The translations under genes were made by a program, and so were the position numbers. Below the pieces are notes generated by a model. That model had not been told where the DNA came from. It searched no databases and worked only from the letters and a program-made list of their open reading frames with translations. From assembly GCA_009379995.1 (NCBI GenBank), contig WHSR01000002.1:62001-126000 (forward strand): DNA of 64,000 bases, in the 5' to 3' direction. Every line of letters starts with the position of its first letter. The stretch's first letter is position 1. Of the stretch, positions 36,699 through 45,599 are shown piece by piece. Source of the stretch: Streptosporangiales bacterium (lineage in GTDB: Bacteria; Actinomycetota; Actinomycetes; Streptosporangiales; WHSR01).

Positions 36699-37241
36699 CT
36701 ACGCCTTCAGTTCCGCAGCGCCGAACGAGACGCTGAATGCCCTGCACCAGATGGACATGCTCGTCAACCTGTCGAGATCGGCTTCGGTGGGGATGGGGTA
36801 GTTCTGGCTGCCCTGGTTGCCTTTGAGTGCCCCGAGGTCGACGCTCTCGCCGTTGCGGAACGCCCGCGAGCCGGCCGGGCCCTCCTTGACGGGTTGGTCG
36901 GAAAGCCAAACGCGCAGGTCCGGACCGTCGGAGGTGCGGAGGTCCTCGATGCGGAGCACCCGGGAGCCGTCCTCGAGCCGCAGCACCTGCACCGTGCCGG
37001 AGGTCTCGTGCTCGTGGGAGATGAGTTGGCCGGTCGCGAGCGTCCGCGGACCCTGCCGACCCCTGGCGCCGCCAGCCGGCTCGGCCGTACCCGTGGAGAC
37101 CGCGCCAGGCGCGGCCTCGTCGACGGTGCGGTCGATGAACAGCCGCCATGGCTGGAACAGGTAGAGCGCCACCGCCAGGACGAGGGCGAGAACAATGGTG
37201 AACACGGCCCAAACGGCGGGCCGACGCAGGAGATCATTCAC
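36699..37241 (-). CDS. Membrane-anchored DM13 domain protein
   Basis: A 180-residue protein with one N-terminal membrane helix (AVWAVFTIVLALVLAVALYL) and an outer DM13 domain (VQVLRLEDGSRVLRIEDLRT, GPDLRVWLSD, GNQGSQNYPIP, IWCRAFSVSFG with the conserved cysteine). DM13 domains are proposed to take part in redox or electron transfer at the cell surface. Function here is unknown. Confidence 0.85.
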   Translation of the reverse strand: MNDLLRRPAVWAVFTIVLALVLAVALYLFQPWRLFIDRTVDEAAPGAVSTGTAEPAGGARGRQGPRTLATGQLISHEHETSGTVQVLRLEDGSRVLRIEDLRTSDGPDLRVWLSDQPVKEGPAGSRAFRNGESVDLGALKGNQGSQNYPIPTEADLDRLTSMSIWCRAFSVSFGAAELKA

Positions 37242-37307
37242 GGTGCCGCATTCAACCGCACCCGGCCTCTCCGGAAACCCGAAATGCCGGAAAAGGGCCG
37301 GCCGTGC

Positions 37308-38027
37308 TCAGCCGGTCTCGACCGCCTGGAACATCTCGGCGAGCCGGCCGTCCGGCATGCCGGCACGGTGGGCGTTCTCGCCCAGCCAGCCGCGGAGCCT
37401 GTCCTCGAGACCGTCCATGTGGGCGGTCTGGCTGACGTGTGCGCGCAGCGCGGCCATCTTCCGGTCGAAGGTGTCGGTCACGTCGACGTACCGGTTAGGC
37501 TCCCGGCCGCCCTGTATCCACACCTCGCGTACCGTCCAGGCGTCGAGACCCTCGTCCCGAAGCAACTCCGGGTGCGCGAACGGGTTGCGCGCGTCCGGGT
37601 AGACCGCGCAGATGGCGGCCTCGCCGGCGGCCAGGTGGTCGGGGTGGCTGGCCGGAAGCCGCGCGTAGTTGCGCTCCGGGCTGTGAACGAGTATCCGGTC
37701 CGGCCGGACCTGCCGAATCACCCGGGAGATGTCGCGACGCAATTCGAAGGTCACGGTGAGCCGGCCGTCCGGGTAGCCGAGGAAGCGGACGTCGTCCACT
37801 CCGACGCATTTGGCGGCCGCGGTCTGCTCGGCGCGCCGGATATCCGGGATCTCCTCGCGCGGCACCTCCCGGTCGAAGCCCCCTGAGTCCCCGTCGGTCA
37901 CGATCAGGTACGTCACCTCGATCCCGGCGTTCGTCCAGGAGGCGATGGTCCCCGCGGCGCCGAAGTCGATGTCGTCGGGGTGTGCGGTAACGGTGAGGAC
38001 GCGGCGTACGTCATGGTCGTCGAGCAC
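37308..38027 (-). CDS. PIG-L family deacetylase
   Basis: A 239-residue zinc-dependent N-acetylglucosaminyl deacetylase of the PIG-L/MshB superfamily. The metal site is AHPDDIDFG near the N-terminus and SHPDHLAAG in the middle. MshB (mycothiol) and Mca (mycothiol conjugate amidase) belong here; which one this is cannot be told, and MshB normally is longer. GTG start at 38027. Confidence 0.88.
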   Translation of the reverse strand: MLDDHDVRRVLTVTAHPDDIDFGAAGTIASWTNAGIEVTYLIVTDGDSGGFDREVPREEIPDIRRAEQTAAAKCVGVDDVRFLGYPDGRLTVTFELRRDISRVIRQVRPDRILVHSPERNYARLPASHPDHLAAGEAAICAVYPDARNPFAHPELLRDEGLDAWTVREVWIQGGREPNRYVDVTDTFDRKMAALRAHVSQTAHMDGLEDRLRGWLGENAHRAGMPDGRLAEMFQAVETG

Positions 38028-38068
38028 GCATCCATGCTAGGTCGGGCGCACCGGGCGGGCCCCGGCCG

Positions 38069-38608
38069 CTACCGGGTATCGCGGTGGAACGCGAAGAACA
38101 GCGAGTACGGGGTGCCCGAGGGCGACGCCGGCCGGCGGGCGTACTCCTCGAAGATGGCGCTCAGCCGGTCGAGCAGCTCGCCCCGCTCGGCGCCGGTGAG
38201 CCGCACGCCCAGCCGAACCATCAGGGTCTCCTCGTCGTTCTCCACCGGGCGGACCTCGTCGAGGAAGGCCTGCACAATGGCTCCCCGTTCGCCGACGTCC
38301 AGGGTCCACGACTTGCGGGTCGCCCGGTACGGCACCTCCCGCGCACCGCGCATGCCCCGGCGCTCCGGCTCGGGGGCGAGGAATCCGGTCTCCACCAGCC
38401 GTCGCACGTGATGGAGCACCGAGCCGGGATTGCGGGCGAGGCGGCGGGCGATCTCCTTGTTCGTCAGCGCCTCGTCGAGGCAGAGGCGCAGGATGCGCAG
38501 CCGCACCGCCGAGGCGAGCGCCCGGGCCTCGGCCTCGGTCGCCGGCCGGCGGGGCGGGCCATCCGCGGGGCCACGGTGCGTCGGCTGGGCCGTCACGGCG
38601 GCCAGCAT
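38069..38608 (-). CDS. ArsR-like winged-helix transcriptional regulator
   Basis: A 179-residue regulator with a helix-turn-helix at residues 27-75 (SAVRLRILRLCLDEALTNKE...ARNPGSVLHHVRRLVETGFL). The C-terminal half is a likely dimer or ligand domain. It is divergent from an MFS exporter across a 56-base gap with a TTGA-N6-TCAA dyad, the standard arrangement for a repressor controlling an exporter. The ATG at 38608 lacks a ribosome site, so the start could be the GTG at 38596 or the mRNA could be leaderless. Confidence 0.8.
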   Translation of the reverse strand: MLAAVTAQPTHRGPADGPPRRPATEAEARALASAVRLRILRLCLDEALTNKEIARRLARNPGSVLHHVRRLVETGFLAPEPERRGMRGAREVPYRATRKSWTLDVGERGAIVQAFLDEVRPVENDEETLMVRLGVRLTGAERGELLDRLSAIFEEYARRPASPSGTPYSLFFAFHRDTR

Positions 38609-38627
38609 AGCGCCGCCGAACTACTGA

Positions 38628-38641
38628 TTGACTTTTCTCAA
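38628..38641. promoter_or_regulatory. Candidate operator and promoter between ArsR-like and MFS genes
   Basis: TTGA-CTTTTC-TCAA is an imperfect dyad typical of ArsR-family sites. The TTGACT within it can act as a -35, with CAGGCT 17 bases later (38651-38656) as a weak -10. Transcription would then start near the GTG at 38665. Repressor binding would cover the -35. Confidence 0.5.
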
Positions 38642-38664
38642 CCACTGCCTCAGGCTGAGTAGCC

Positions 38665-39906
38665 GTGCGGGAGAGCCTCGCCGTCCATCGCGATTTCTGG
38701 CTGCTCTGGATCGGCGACGCGGCCAGCCTGTTCGTCCTGCCGCTCCTGGCGGCCCGTGCCTTGGACGCCACGCCGTTCCAGGTCGGCCTGGTCTCGACGT
38801 GCCTGACCGTGTCGTTCCTCCTGCTCGGGCTGCCCACCGGGGCCTGGGTGGACCGGATGCGGCGACGCAGCGTGCTGATCGTCAGCGACATCGGCCGGGC
38901 GCTGGCGCTGGGTTCGCTGCCGCTGGCCGGCGCCCTCGGCGTGCTGACCCTCCCGCAGCTGTACGCGGTGGCGCTCGGGTACGGCGTGCTGACCGTGTTC
39001 TTCGACGTGGCGTACCAGAGCTACCTGCCGTACCTGGTCGGCCGGGACCGGCTGGTCGAGGGCAACGCCAAGCTGGCGGCGACGCAGACGGCCGCGCAGA
39101 TGGGTGGACCGACGCTGGGTGGCTTCGCCGTCCAGGCCTTCACGGCGCCGTACGCCGTGCTCGCCAACGCGGTGTGCTTCGCGTGGTCGGCCGCCTGGAT
39201 CGGGCTGATCCGGGCCCGCGAGCCGCTGCCGGAAAGGCGGCCCGACCGGCACCTCGGCAGGGAGATCGCCGAGGGGCTGCGCTTCGTGTTCGGTCATCGG
39301 CTGCTGCGGGCGATCGCCGGCTGCACCGCGTCGTTCAACCTGTTCATGATGATGAGCCAGCCGATGCTGATCGTCCTGCTCGCCGAGGAGCTGGCGCTGC
39401 CGAGCGGAACGGTCGGTGCGTTCTTCACCGTCGGCGCCGCTGGCGGTGTCGTGGGCGCCGTCTTCGCAAATAGGATCGCCTCGCTGGTCGGCGGGGGTCG
39501 GGTGATCTGGCTGAGCGTGGCCCCGGCCGGGCCGTTCGCGCTTCTCGTACCACTGGCGCAGAGCGACTGGCGGCTCTGGCTCGCGGCGGCGGGCCAGTTC
39601 GTCGTGGCGTTCGGCACCTCGGTCTACAACGTCGCGCAGGTCAGCTTCCGCCAGCGGCTGTGCCCGGAGGTGCTGCTCGGGCGGATGAACGCGACCATGC
39701 GGTTCCTGGTCTGGGGCACGATGCCGCTCGGCGGCTTCCTCGGCGGAGGGCTCGGCTCGCTGATCGGGGTCCGGCCCACGGTGTGGGTCGCCGCGGGTGG
39801 CGTCGCGCTCGCCTTCCTGCCGGTGTTCCTCTCTCCGCTGCGTGCCATGCGCGAACTGCCGGCACACGGGGGCGACGTCCTGCGTCCCGTCCCCGATCGC
39901 CCCTAG
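38665..39906 (+). CDS. MFS transporter
   Basis: A 413-residue permease with 12 predicted helices, close to the multidrug-type exporters with the N-terminal FWLLWIGDAASLF and the loop motif GAWVDRMRRRSVLI (motif A). The substrate is unknown. The start is GTG at 38665 with no ribosome site, so leaderless translation is likely. The divergent ArsR-like gene probably represses it. It ends 10 bases before pcrA. Confidence 0.88.
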   Translation: MRESLAVHRDFWLLWIGDAASLFVLPLLAARALDATPFQVGLVSTCLTVSFLLLGLPTGAWVDRMRRRSVLIVSDIGRALALGSLPLAGALGVLTLPQLYAVALGYGVLTVFFDVAYQSYLPYLVGRDRLVEGNAKLAATQTAAQMGGPTLGGFAVQAFTAPYAVLANAVCFAWSAAWIGLIRAREPLPERRPDRHLGREIAEGLRFVFGHRLLRAIAGCTASFNLFMMMSQPMLIVLLAEELALPSGTVGAFFTVGAAGGVVGAVFANRIASLVGGGRVIWLSVAPAGPFALLVPLAQSDWRLWLAAAGQFVVAFGTSVYNVAQVSFRQRLCPEVLLGRMNATMRFLVWGTMPLGGFLGGGLGSLIGVRPTVWVAAGGVALAFLPVFLSPLRAMRELPAHGGDVLRPVPDRP

Positions 39907-39909
39907 GCT
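39904..39909 (+). promoter_or_regulatory. Candidate -10 element for leaderless pcrA mRNA
   Basis: TAGGCT, which includes the MFS stop codon, lies seven bases before the pcrA GTG. The spacing fits a leaderless start. A GGGAGA sequence directly before the GTG is an alternative ribosome site. Confidence 0.4.
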
Positions 39910-39916
39910 TGGGAGA

Positions 39917-42217
39917 GTGACCGGCACCGACGCGCTCCTCCAAGGACTGAACTCCCAGCAGCGAGAGGCGGTGCTGCACGAGGGCAGCCCGCTGCTCATC
40001 GTCGCCGGAGCCGGTTCGGGCAAGACCCGGGTCCTCGCCCACCGGATCGCCTACCTGCTCGCCAAGCAGCCGGACGGTACGGCGAAGGCGCACCCGGGCG
40101 AGATCCTCGCGATCACGTTCACCAACAAGGCCGCCCGGGAGATGGCCGAGCGGGTCGAGGCGCTCGTCGGCCCCCGCGCCCGGGCGATGTGGGTGATGAC
40201 GTTCCACGCCGCCTGCGTACGGATCCTGCGGCGGGAGGCGAAGCGGCTCAACCTCCCGAGCTCGTTCACCATCTACGACCAGGCCGACTCCCGGCGGCTG
40301 ATGGCCATGGTCTGCCGCGAGCTGGACCTCGACCCCAAGCGGTACCCCCCGAAGTCGTTCTCCGCCCAGGTCAGCACGCTCAAGAACGAGCTGGTCGACC
40401 ACGAGACGTTCGCTTCCCGGGCGGCCACCCACATGGAGCGGACCCTTGCCGAGGCGTACGGCGCCTACCAGCGCCGGCTCGCCGAGTCGGGCGCGCTGGA
40501 CTTCGACGACATCATCATGACGACCGTCAACCTGCTCCAGGTGTTTCCCGAGGTCGCCGAGACCTACCGGCGGCGGTTCCGGCACGTGCTGGTGGACGAG
40601 TACCAGGACACCAACCACGCCCAGTACGTGCTCGTACGCGAGATCGTCGGCCGGCCCGAGCTGCGTACCGCCGACGGCGACCTGGTCCGCGAGGGTTCCG
40701 ACCTGTCGCCCGCCGAGCTGTGCGTTGTCGGCGACGCCGACCAGTCGATCTATGCCTTCCGGGGCGCGACGATCCGCAACATCCTCGAGTTCGAGCGCGA
40801 CTACCCGGACGCACGGACCATCCTGCTGGAGCAGAACTACCGGTCCACGCAGATCATCCTGACCGCCGCGAACACACTCATCTCCCGCAACGCCGACCGC
40901 AAGCCCAAGCAGCTGTGGTCCCAGCAGGGCGAGGGGCCGAAGATCGTCGGCTACGTCGCCGACAACGAGCACGACGAGGCCGCGTTCGTGGCGAACGAGG
41001 TGGACCGGCTCACCGACGAGGGCGAGTGCACACCGAAAGAGGTGGCGATCTTCTACCGCACGAATGCCCAGTCCCGGGTGTTCGAGGAGGTCTTCATCCG
41101 GGTCGGTCTGCCGTACAAGGTGGTCGGCGGGGTGCGCTTCTACGAGCGCAGGGAGATCCGCGACGCGCTGGCGTACCTGCGCCTGCTCGCCAACCCGGAG
41201 GATACGGTGTCCCTGCGCCGCATCCTCAACGTGCCCCGCCGGGGCATCGGCGACCGGGCCGAGGCGTGTATCGAGGTGCTCGCCCAGCGGGAGCGCATCT
41301 CGTTCAACCGGGCGCTGCGGCGGGCCAGCGAAACGACCGACGCGGCGCCCGACCTGGCATCTCGGTCGCGGAACGCGATCAAGGACTTCGTCGCCCTGCT
41401 CGACGAGCTGACGGACATGGTCAGCACGGCCGGCCCCGTCGACATCGCCGAGGCGGCCCTGGAGCGCAGCGGCTACCTGGCCGAGCTCGCCGGGTCGCAG
41501 GACCCGCAGGACGAGAGCCGGATCGAGAACCTGCGCGAGTTGGTCGCGGTGGCCAGGGAGTTCGAGGATCGGCTGCGGGCCGAGGAACGTGCGCCGGAGG
41601 GGACCCTGGCCGACTTCCTGGAGTCGGTGACCCTCGTCTCCGACGCCGACGACGTTCCCGAGGGCGCCGAGGGCGGCGGCGTGGTGACGCTCATGACCCT
41701 GCATACGGCGAAGGGCCTGGAGTTCCCCGTCGTGTTCCTCACCGGGCTTGAGGAGGGCGTGTTCCCGCACAACCGCTCCCTGAGCGAGCGCAAGGAGCTA
41801 GAGGAGGAACGCCGGCTCGCCTACGTCGGCATCACCCGTGCCCAGCATCGGCTCTATTTGTCCCGCGCGGCGGTGCGCAGCTCGTGGGGCGCTCCGACGT
41901 TCAACCCGCCGTCCCGCTTTCTCGAGGAGGTTCCCTTGGACCTGCTCAGGTGGGAACGCGAGGAGTCCTCGCTGGCCGGTGGGGCCGCGACGCCCGCGAT
42001 CGCGGCGACGGCCGCCCGGCCGGGCACGCGGTCGCCCGGCAACCGGGCGGTGCCGTCGCTGTCGGCCGGGGACAAGGTCACCCACGACGCCTTCGGTCTC
42101 GGCACGGTTCTGTCCGTCGAGGGGAGCGGGGACAAGACGGCTGCCACCGTCGACTTCGGCGGCGACGACGGGGTGAAGAAGCTGCTGCTCCGCTACGCGC
42201 CGATCGAGAAGCTCTGA
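39917..42217 (+). CDS. pcrA: ATP-dependent DNA helicase PcrA/UvrD
   Basis: A 766-residue superfamily 1A helicase that unwinds DNA 3' to 5' in repair and replication restart. Walker A is GAGSGKTR (about residues 30-37). Later motifs include FTNKAAREMAERV, LVDEYQDTN, GDADQSIYAFRGA, QNYRST and LMTLHTAKGLEFPVVF. The C-terminal KVTHDAFGLGTVLSVEG is the Tudor-like domain that binds RNA polymerase. GTG start at 39917. The decayed VapC gene overlaps its end from the other strand. Confidence 0.95.
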   Translation: MTGTDALLQGLNSQQREAVLHEGSPLLIVAGAGSGKTRVLAHRIAYLLAKQPDGTAKAHPGEILAITFTNKAAREMAERVEALVGPRARAMWVMTFHAACVRILRREAKRLNLPSSFTIYDQADSRRLMAMVCRELDLDPKRYPPKSFSAQVSTLKNELVDHETFASRAATHMERTLAEAYGAYQRRLAESGALDFDDIIMTTVNLLQVFPEVAETYRRRFRHVLVDEYQDTNHAQYVLVREIVGRPELRTADGDLVREGSDLSPAELCVVGDADQSIYAFRGATIRNILEFERDYPDARTILLEQNYRSTQIILTAANTLISRNADRKPKQLWSQQGEGPKIVGYVADNEHDEAAFVANEVDRLTDEGECTPKEVAIFYRTNAQSRVFEEVFIRVGLPYKVVGGVRFYERREIRDALAYLRLLANPEDTVSLRRILNVPRRGIGDRAEACIEVLAQRERISFNRALRRASETTDAAPDLASRSRNAIKDFVALLDELTDMVSTAGPVDIAEAALERSGYLAELAGSQDPQDESRIENLRELVAVAREFEDRLRAEERAPEGTLADFLESVTLVSDADDVPEGAEGGGVVTLMTLHTAKGLEFPVVFLTGLEEGVFPHNRSLSERKELEEERRLAYVGITRAQHRLYLSRAAVRSSWGAPTFNPPSRFLEEVPLDLLRWEREESSLAGGAATPAIAATAARPGTRSPGNRAVPSLSAGDKVTHDAFGLGTVLSVEGSGDKTAATVDFGGDDGVKKLLLRYAPIEKL

Positions 42218-42599
42218 CCTGGCCGGCTCACGCCGGGAGCCGGTACGTCGTACTTCGGGATCATCGAGTCCCTTGTGACCAGCGTCAGCCCTTCCACCTG
42301 CGCCTGCGCAACCAGCACGCGGTCAAAGGGATCCCTATGGTGATAGGGAAGCGATCCCGCAGCCAAGCCATGTTCCCACGCTATGGGGAGCGGAAGGACA
42401 CCGCTGGCGAGCACGCGATCCACGAAGTCGTCGACGAGCCGGATCCTTCCCTGTGCCTTCTTGATGCTGGCCTCCCAAAGCGAGGCGGCACTGACTAAGA
42501 CGTCAACAGCATCCCGGATCACGTCGATCGTCTTGCCTTTGAGCTGGGGTCGAGCTCCATCCACCACAGGACAACATGAGTGTCCAGGAGCAGTCTCAC
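42193..42599 (-). pseudogene. VapC (PIN domain) toxin broken by a frameshift
   Basis: Starting from GTG at 42599 the frame reads RLLLDTHVVLWWMELDP and then shifts; the rest continues in another frame as QLKGKTIDV...VSAASLWEASIKKAQG, then HHRDPFDRVLVAQA. Together these make a complete PIN ribonuclease, with the first Asp in LLDTHVV and the later acid in DPFDR. The shift lies at GACCCCAGCTC; one extra C would restore the gene. It is a decayed toxin or a sequencing error. The end overlaps pcrA by 25 bases. Confidence 0.8.
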
Positions 42600-42840
42600 G
42601 GGAGCATCCCGAAGTCACGAGCAATCTCCTCATTGACTTCGTCGGAGTCCCAGTCCTCCGCCTTCCAGATTTGGCCCTTCAGCAGACCAGCGTACGGACG
42701 GGCTTGCGCCGCAGCGGGATCACCTTGGCGATGGGCGTGCCGGACTCATCGATGATGACCTCGTTGCCCGACCTGATCTCATCAAGGAGCTCTGGGCGCA
42801 GTTTAGCCTTCTGAGCTGCGCGGCTACCGGGGCTTTCCAC
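42596..42840 (-). pseudogene. Phd/YefM-type antitoxin broken by a frameshift
   Basis: From GTG at 42840 the frame gives LLDEIRSGNEVIIDESG and TPIAKVIPLRRKP, the Phd antitoxin DNA-binding part, and then stops at 42679. In another frame the conserved toxin-binding end continues: YAGLLKGQIWKAEDWDSDE and NEEIARDFGMLP. The shift lies near CGTACGCTGG. The final TGA overlaps the VapC GTG (GTGA), the normal coupled arrangement. Both genes of the pair thus carry a frameshift. Confidence 0.75.
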
Positions 42841-42902
42841 GGTCTGGGAGACCCTGCGTTACCCTGCCGATTGAGGTATCCCTGCGGAGGGGTGAGGCAG
42901 CT

Positions 42903-43331
42903 ATGGACCCCACGGGTCGGATCCGGGTCGTCGTCGCCAAGCCCGGTCTGGACGGGCACGACCGGGGAGCGAAGGTCGTCGCCCGGGCGCTTCGCGACGC
43001 CGGCATGGAGGTCATCTACACGGGGCTGCACCAGACCCCGGAGCAGGTAGTGGAGACCGCGATCCAGGAGGATGCCGACGCCATCGGCCTGTCGATCCTG
43101 TCGGGTGCGCACATGACCCTCTTCGCCCGCGTTCTTGAGCTGCTCGCCGAGCGTGACGCGGCCGACATCACGGTCTTCGGTGGCGGCATCATCCCCGAGG
43201 CCGACATGCCCGAGCTGGAGCGGATGGGGGTCGCGAAGGTCTTCACCCCGGGTGCCACCACCACGGAAATCGTCGAGTGGGTACTGCGCAACCTCGGGGA
43301 GGCTCACGTCGAAGAGGCCGCGGGCACCTGA
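42903..43331 (+). CDS. Cobalamin B12-binding domain protein (methylmalonyl-CoA mutase C-terminal type)
   Basis: A 142-residue stand-alone B12-binding domain. The motif DGHDRG contains the axial ligand His19, followed by SILSGAH and FGGGIIP, as in the small part of methylmalonyl-CoA mutase. The large catalytic subunit is not in the window, so the partner must be elsewhere. It lies just upstream of sucCD, which handles succinyl-CoA, the mutase product. RBS GGAGGGG lies ahead of the ATG. Confidence 0.92.
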   Translation: MDPTGRIRVVVAKPGLDGHDRGAKVVARALRDAGMEVIYTGLHQTPEQVVETAIQEDADAIGLSILSGAHMTLFARVLELLAERDAADITVFGGGIIPEADMPELERMGVAKVFTPGATTTEIVEWVLRNLGEAHVEEAAGT

Positions 43332-43490
43332 CCCATCCGACCCACCTGCCCATCCGAGAACTGGGAGGGGCTACGCTCGGGTGCGGTCTTTCCCCGAGCG
43401 GCCCCTGTGTCATCAGTGGAGCAGGGCCGAAGCGGAGCAAAAGGCCTTGAAAAGGGCACTGCCACGTCTTCCACCAGAAGGACGGCCCAC

Positions 43491-44687
43491 GTGGACCTGT
43501 ACGAACATCAGGCGAAGGAACTCTTCGCAGAGTACGGCGTGCCGGTGCCGGCCGGCAGGGTGGCCAAGACACCGGAGGAGGCGCGCGCGATCGCGGCGGA
43601 GTTCGCCGCGGCCGGCTCGCCTCGGGTCGTGGTCAAGGCGCAGGTGAAGACCGGCGGGCGGGGCAAGGCCGGCGGCGTCAAGCTGGCCGACGGCCCCGAG
43701 GCGGCGGCCGAGCACGCACGCGCGATCCTCGGCATGGACATCCGTGGCCACACGGTCGGCAAGGTCCTTGTCGAGCAGGCCAGCGACATCGCCGAGGAGT
43801 ACTACTTCTCGTTCCTGCTGGATCGGGCGAACCGTACGTTCCTGTCCATCGCCTCCCGGGAGGGCGGCATGGACATCGAGGAGGTGGCCGCCACCCAGCC
43901 CGAGGCGGTGGCCAAGGTTCCGATCGCCGCGCTGGTCGGGATCGACGCCGCGCGGGCCCGGGAGATCGCCGTCGCGGCGAACCTTCCCGCCGAGGTGGTC
44001 GACGGCGCGGCCGACCTCATCACCAGGCTGTGGCGGTTGTTCGTCGAGCGCGACGCGACGCTGGTCGAGGTCAACCCGATGATCCGAACCGGGGACGGCG
44101 GCGTCGCGGCGCTCGACGCCAAGGTGACGCTCGACGACAATGCCGCGTTCCGGCAGGACCAGGCGCGCTTCGCCGACCCGGCCGGCGTCGACTCACTGGA
44201 GGCCAGGGCCAAGGAGAAGGGTCTGGGCTACGTCAAGCTCGACGGCCAGGTCGGCATCATCGGCAACGGCGCCGGCCTGGTGATGAGCACCCTCGACGTG
44301 GTCGCGTACGCGGGCGAGGGGCTGAACGGCGGGGTGCGCCCGGCGAACTTCCTGGACATCGGGGGCGGCGCCTCGGCCGAGGTGATGGCGAACGGCCTGG
44401 AGATCGTCCTGTCCGACCCGGACGTGAGGAGCGTCTTCGTCAACGTCTTCGGCGGCATCACGTCTTGTGACGCGGTGGCCAACGGGATCGTGCACGCTGT
44501 CGAGCTGCTGGCCGAGCGTGGCGAGCGGGTGGAACGACCGGTGGTCGTCCGGCTCGACGGCAACAACTCCGCCGAGGGTCGGGAGATCCTGGCTGCGGCG
44601 AGGATCCCGGTCGTTGAGCAGGTCGAGACCATGGACGATGCGGCGCGCCGCGCCGCCGAGCTGGCCGCTGCGGCGAAGGGAGACTAG
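43491..44687 (+). CDS. sucC: Succinyl-CoA synthetase (ADP/GDP-forming) beta subunit
   Basis: A 398-residue ATP-grasp subunit of succinyl-CoA synthetase, which makes ATP or GTP from succinyl-CoA in the TCA cycle. It starts [20 protein letters not shown], the standard N-terminus. Later motifs are [21 protein letters not shown] and [18 protein letters not shown]. The GTG at 43491 has AGAAGG upstream. sucD follows after six bases. A TACGCT hexamer at 43372 is a possible -10. Confidence 0.96.
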   Translation: MDLYEHQAKELFAEYGVPVPAGRVAKTPEEARAIAAEFAAAGSPRVVVKAQVKTGGRGKAGGVKLADGPEAAAEHARAILGMDIRGHTVGKVLVEQASDIAEEYYFSFLLDRANRTFLSIASREGGMDIEEVAATQPEAVAKVPIAALVGIDAARAREIAVAANLPAEVVDGAADLITRLWRLFVERDATLVEVNPMIRTGDGGVAALDAKVTLDDNAAFRQDQARFADPAGVDSLEARAKEKGLGYVKLDGQVGIIGNGAGLVMSTLDVVAYAGEGLNGGVRPANFLDIGGGASAEVMANGLEIVLSDPDVRSVFVNVFGGITSCDAVANGIVHAVELLAERGERVERPVVVRLDGNNSAEGREILAAARIPVVEQVETMDDAARRAAELAAAAKGD

Positions 44688-44693
44688 GGCGAG

Positions 44694-45599
44694 ATGGCGA
44701 TCTTCCTGAACGAGCGGAGCCGGATCCTGGTCCAGGGCATCACCGGGTCCGAGGGCGGTCGGCATACCCGCCGGATGCGGGCCGCGGGGACGAACGTCGT
44801 CGCCGGCGTCACACCCGGCAAGGGCGGCCAGACCTTCGACGGCGGGGATGGCACCGGAGATTCCAGGGTGCCGATTCCGGTGTTCGACACGGTGGCGGAC
44901 GCGGTCGCGCAGACCGGGGCGGATGTATCGGTGATCTTCGTGCCGGCCCGGTTCGCCAAGAGCGCGGTCGTCGAGGCGGTCGACACGGGCGTGCCGCTGT
45001 GCGTGGTGATCACCGAGGGCATCCCGGCGCACGACGCGACGTGGTTTTGGGCGTACGCGAGCGCCAAGGGCAACCACACCCGGATCATCGGCCCGAACTG
45101 TCCCGGGATCGCCTCGCCCGGGAAGTCGAACGCGGGCATCATTCCCGCCGACATCACCACCGAGGGCCGGATCGGTCTGGTCTCGAAGTCCGGAACGCTG
45201 ACGTACCAGATGATGTACGAGCTGCGCGACATCGGCTTCTCGACCTGCGTCGGCATCGGCGGCGACCCGGTGATCGGGACAACCCACATCGACTGCCTGC
45301 AGGCGTTCCAGGAGGACCCGGAGACCGACGCGATCATCATGATCGGCGAGATCGGCGGCGACGCCGAGGAGCGGGCGGCCGCCTACATCGAGCAGCACGT
45401 CACCAAGCCAGTGGTCGGGTACGTCGCCGGGTTCACCGCTCCCGAGGGGAAGACGATGGGTCACGCCGGCGCGATCGTGTCGGGCTCGTCGGGCACCGCC
45501 CAGGCCAAGAAGGAGGCCCTGGAGAAGGTCGGTGTCGGGGTCGGCAAGACGCCGAGCGGCACCGCGCAGCTCATGCGGGAGATCATGCGCGCCCGCTGA
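44694..45599 (+). CDS. sucD: Succinyl-CoA synthetase alpha subunit
   Basis: A 301-residue CoA-binding subunit carrying the phosphohistidine. The CoA motif [29 protein letters not shown] and the active-site GHAGAIVSG are complete. It lies six bases after sucC. Its last 17 bases are overlapped by the 3' end of a convergent glycosyltransferase gene, and a family B palindrome follows. Confidence 0.96.
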   Translation: MAIFLNERSRILVQGITGSEGGRHTRRMRAAGTNVVAGVTPGKGGQTFDGGDGTGDSRVPIPVFDTVADAVAQTGADVSVIFVPARFAKSAVVEAVDTGVPLCVVITEGIPAHDATWFWAYASAKGNHTRIIGPNCPGIASPGKSNAGIIPADITTEGRIGLVSKSGTLTYQMMYELRDIGFSTCVGIGGDPVIGTTHIDCLQAFQEDPETDAIIMIGEIGGDAEERAAAYIEQHVTKPVVGYVAGFTAPEGKTMGHAGAIVSGSSGTAQAKKEALEKVGVGVGKTPSGTAQLMREIMRAR

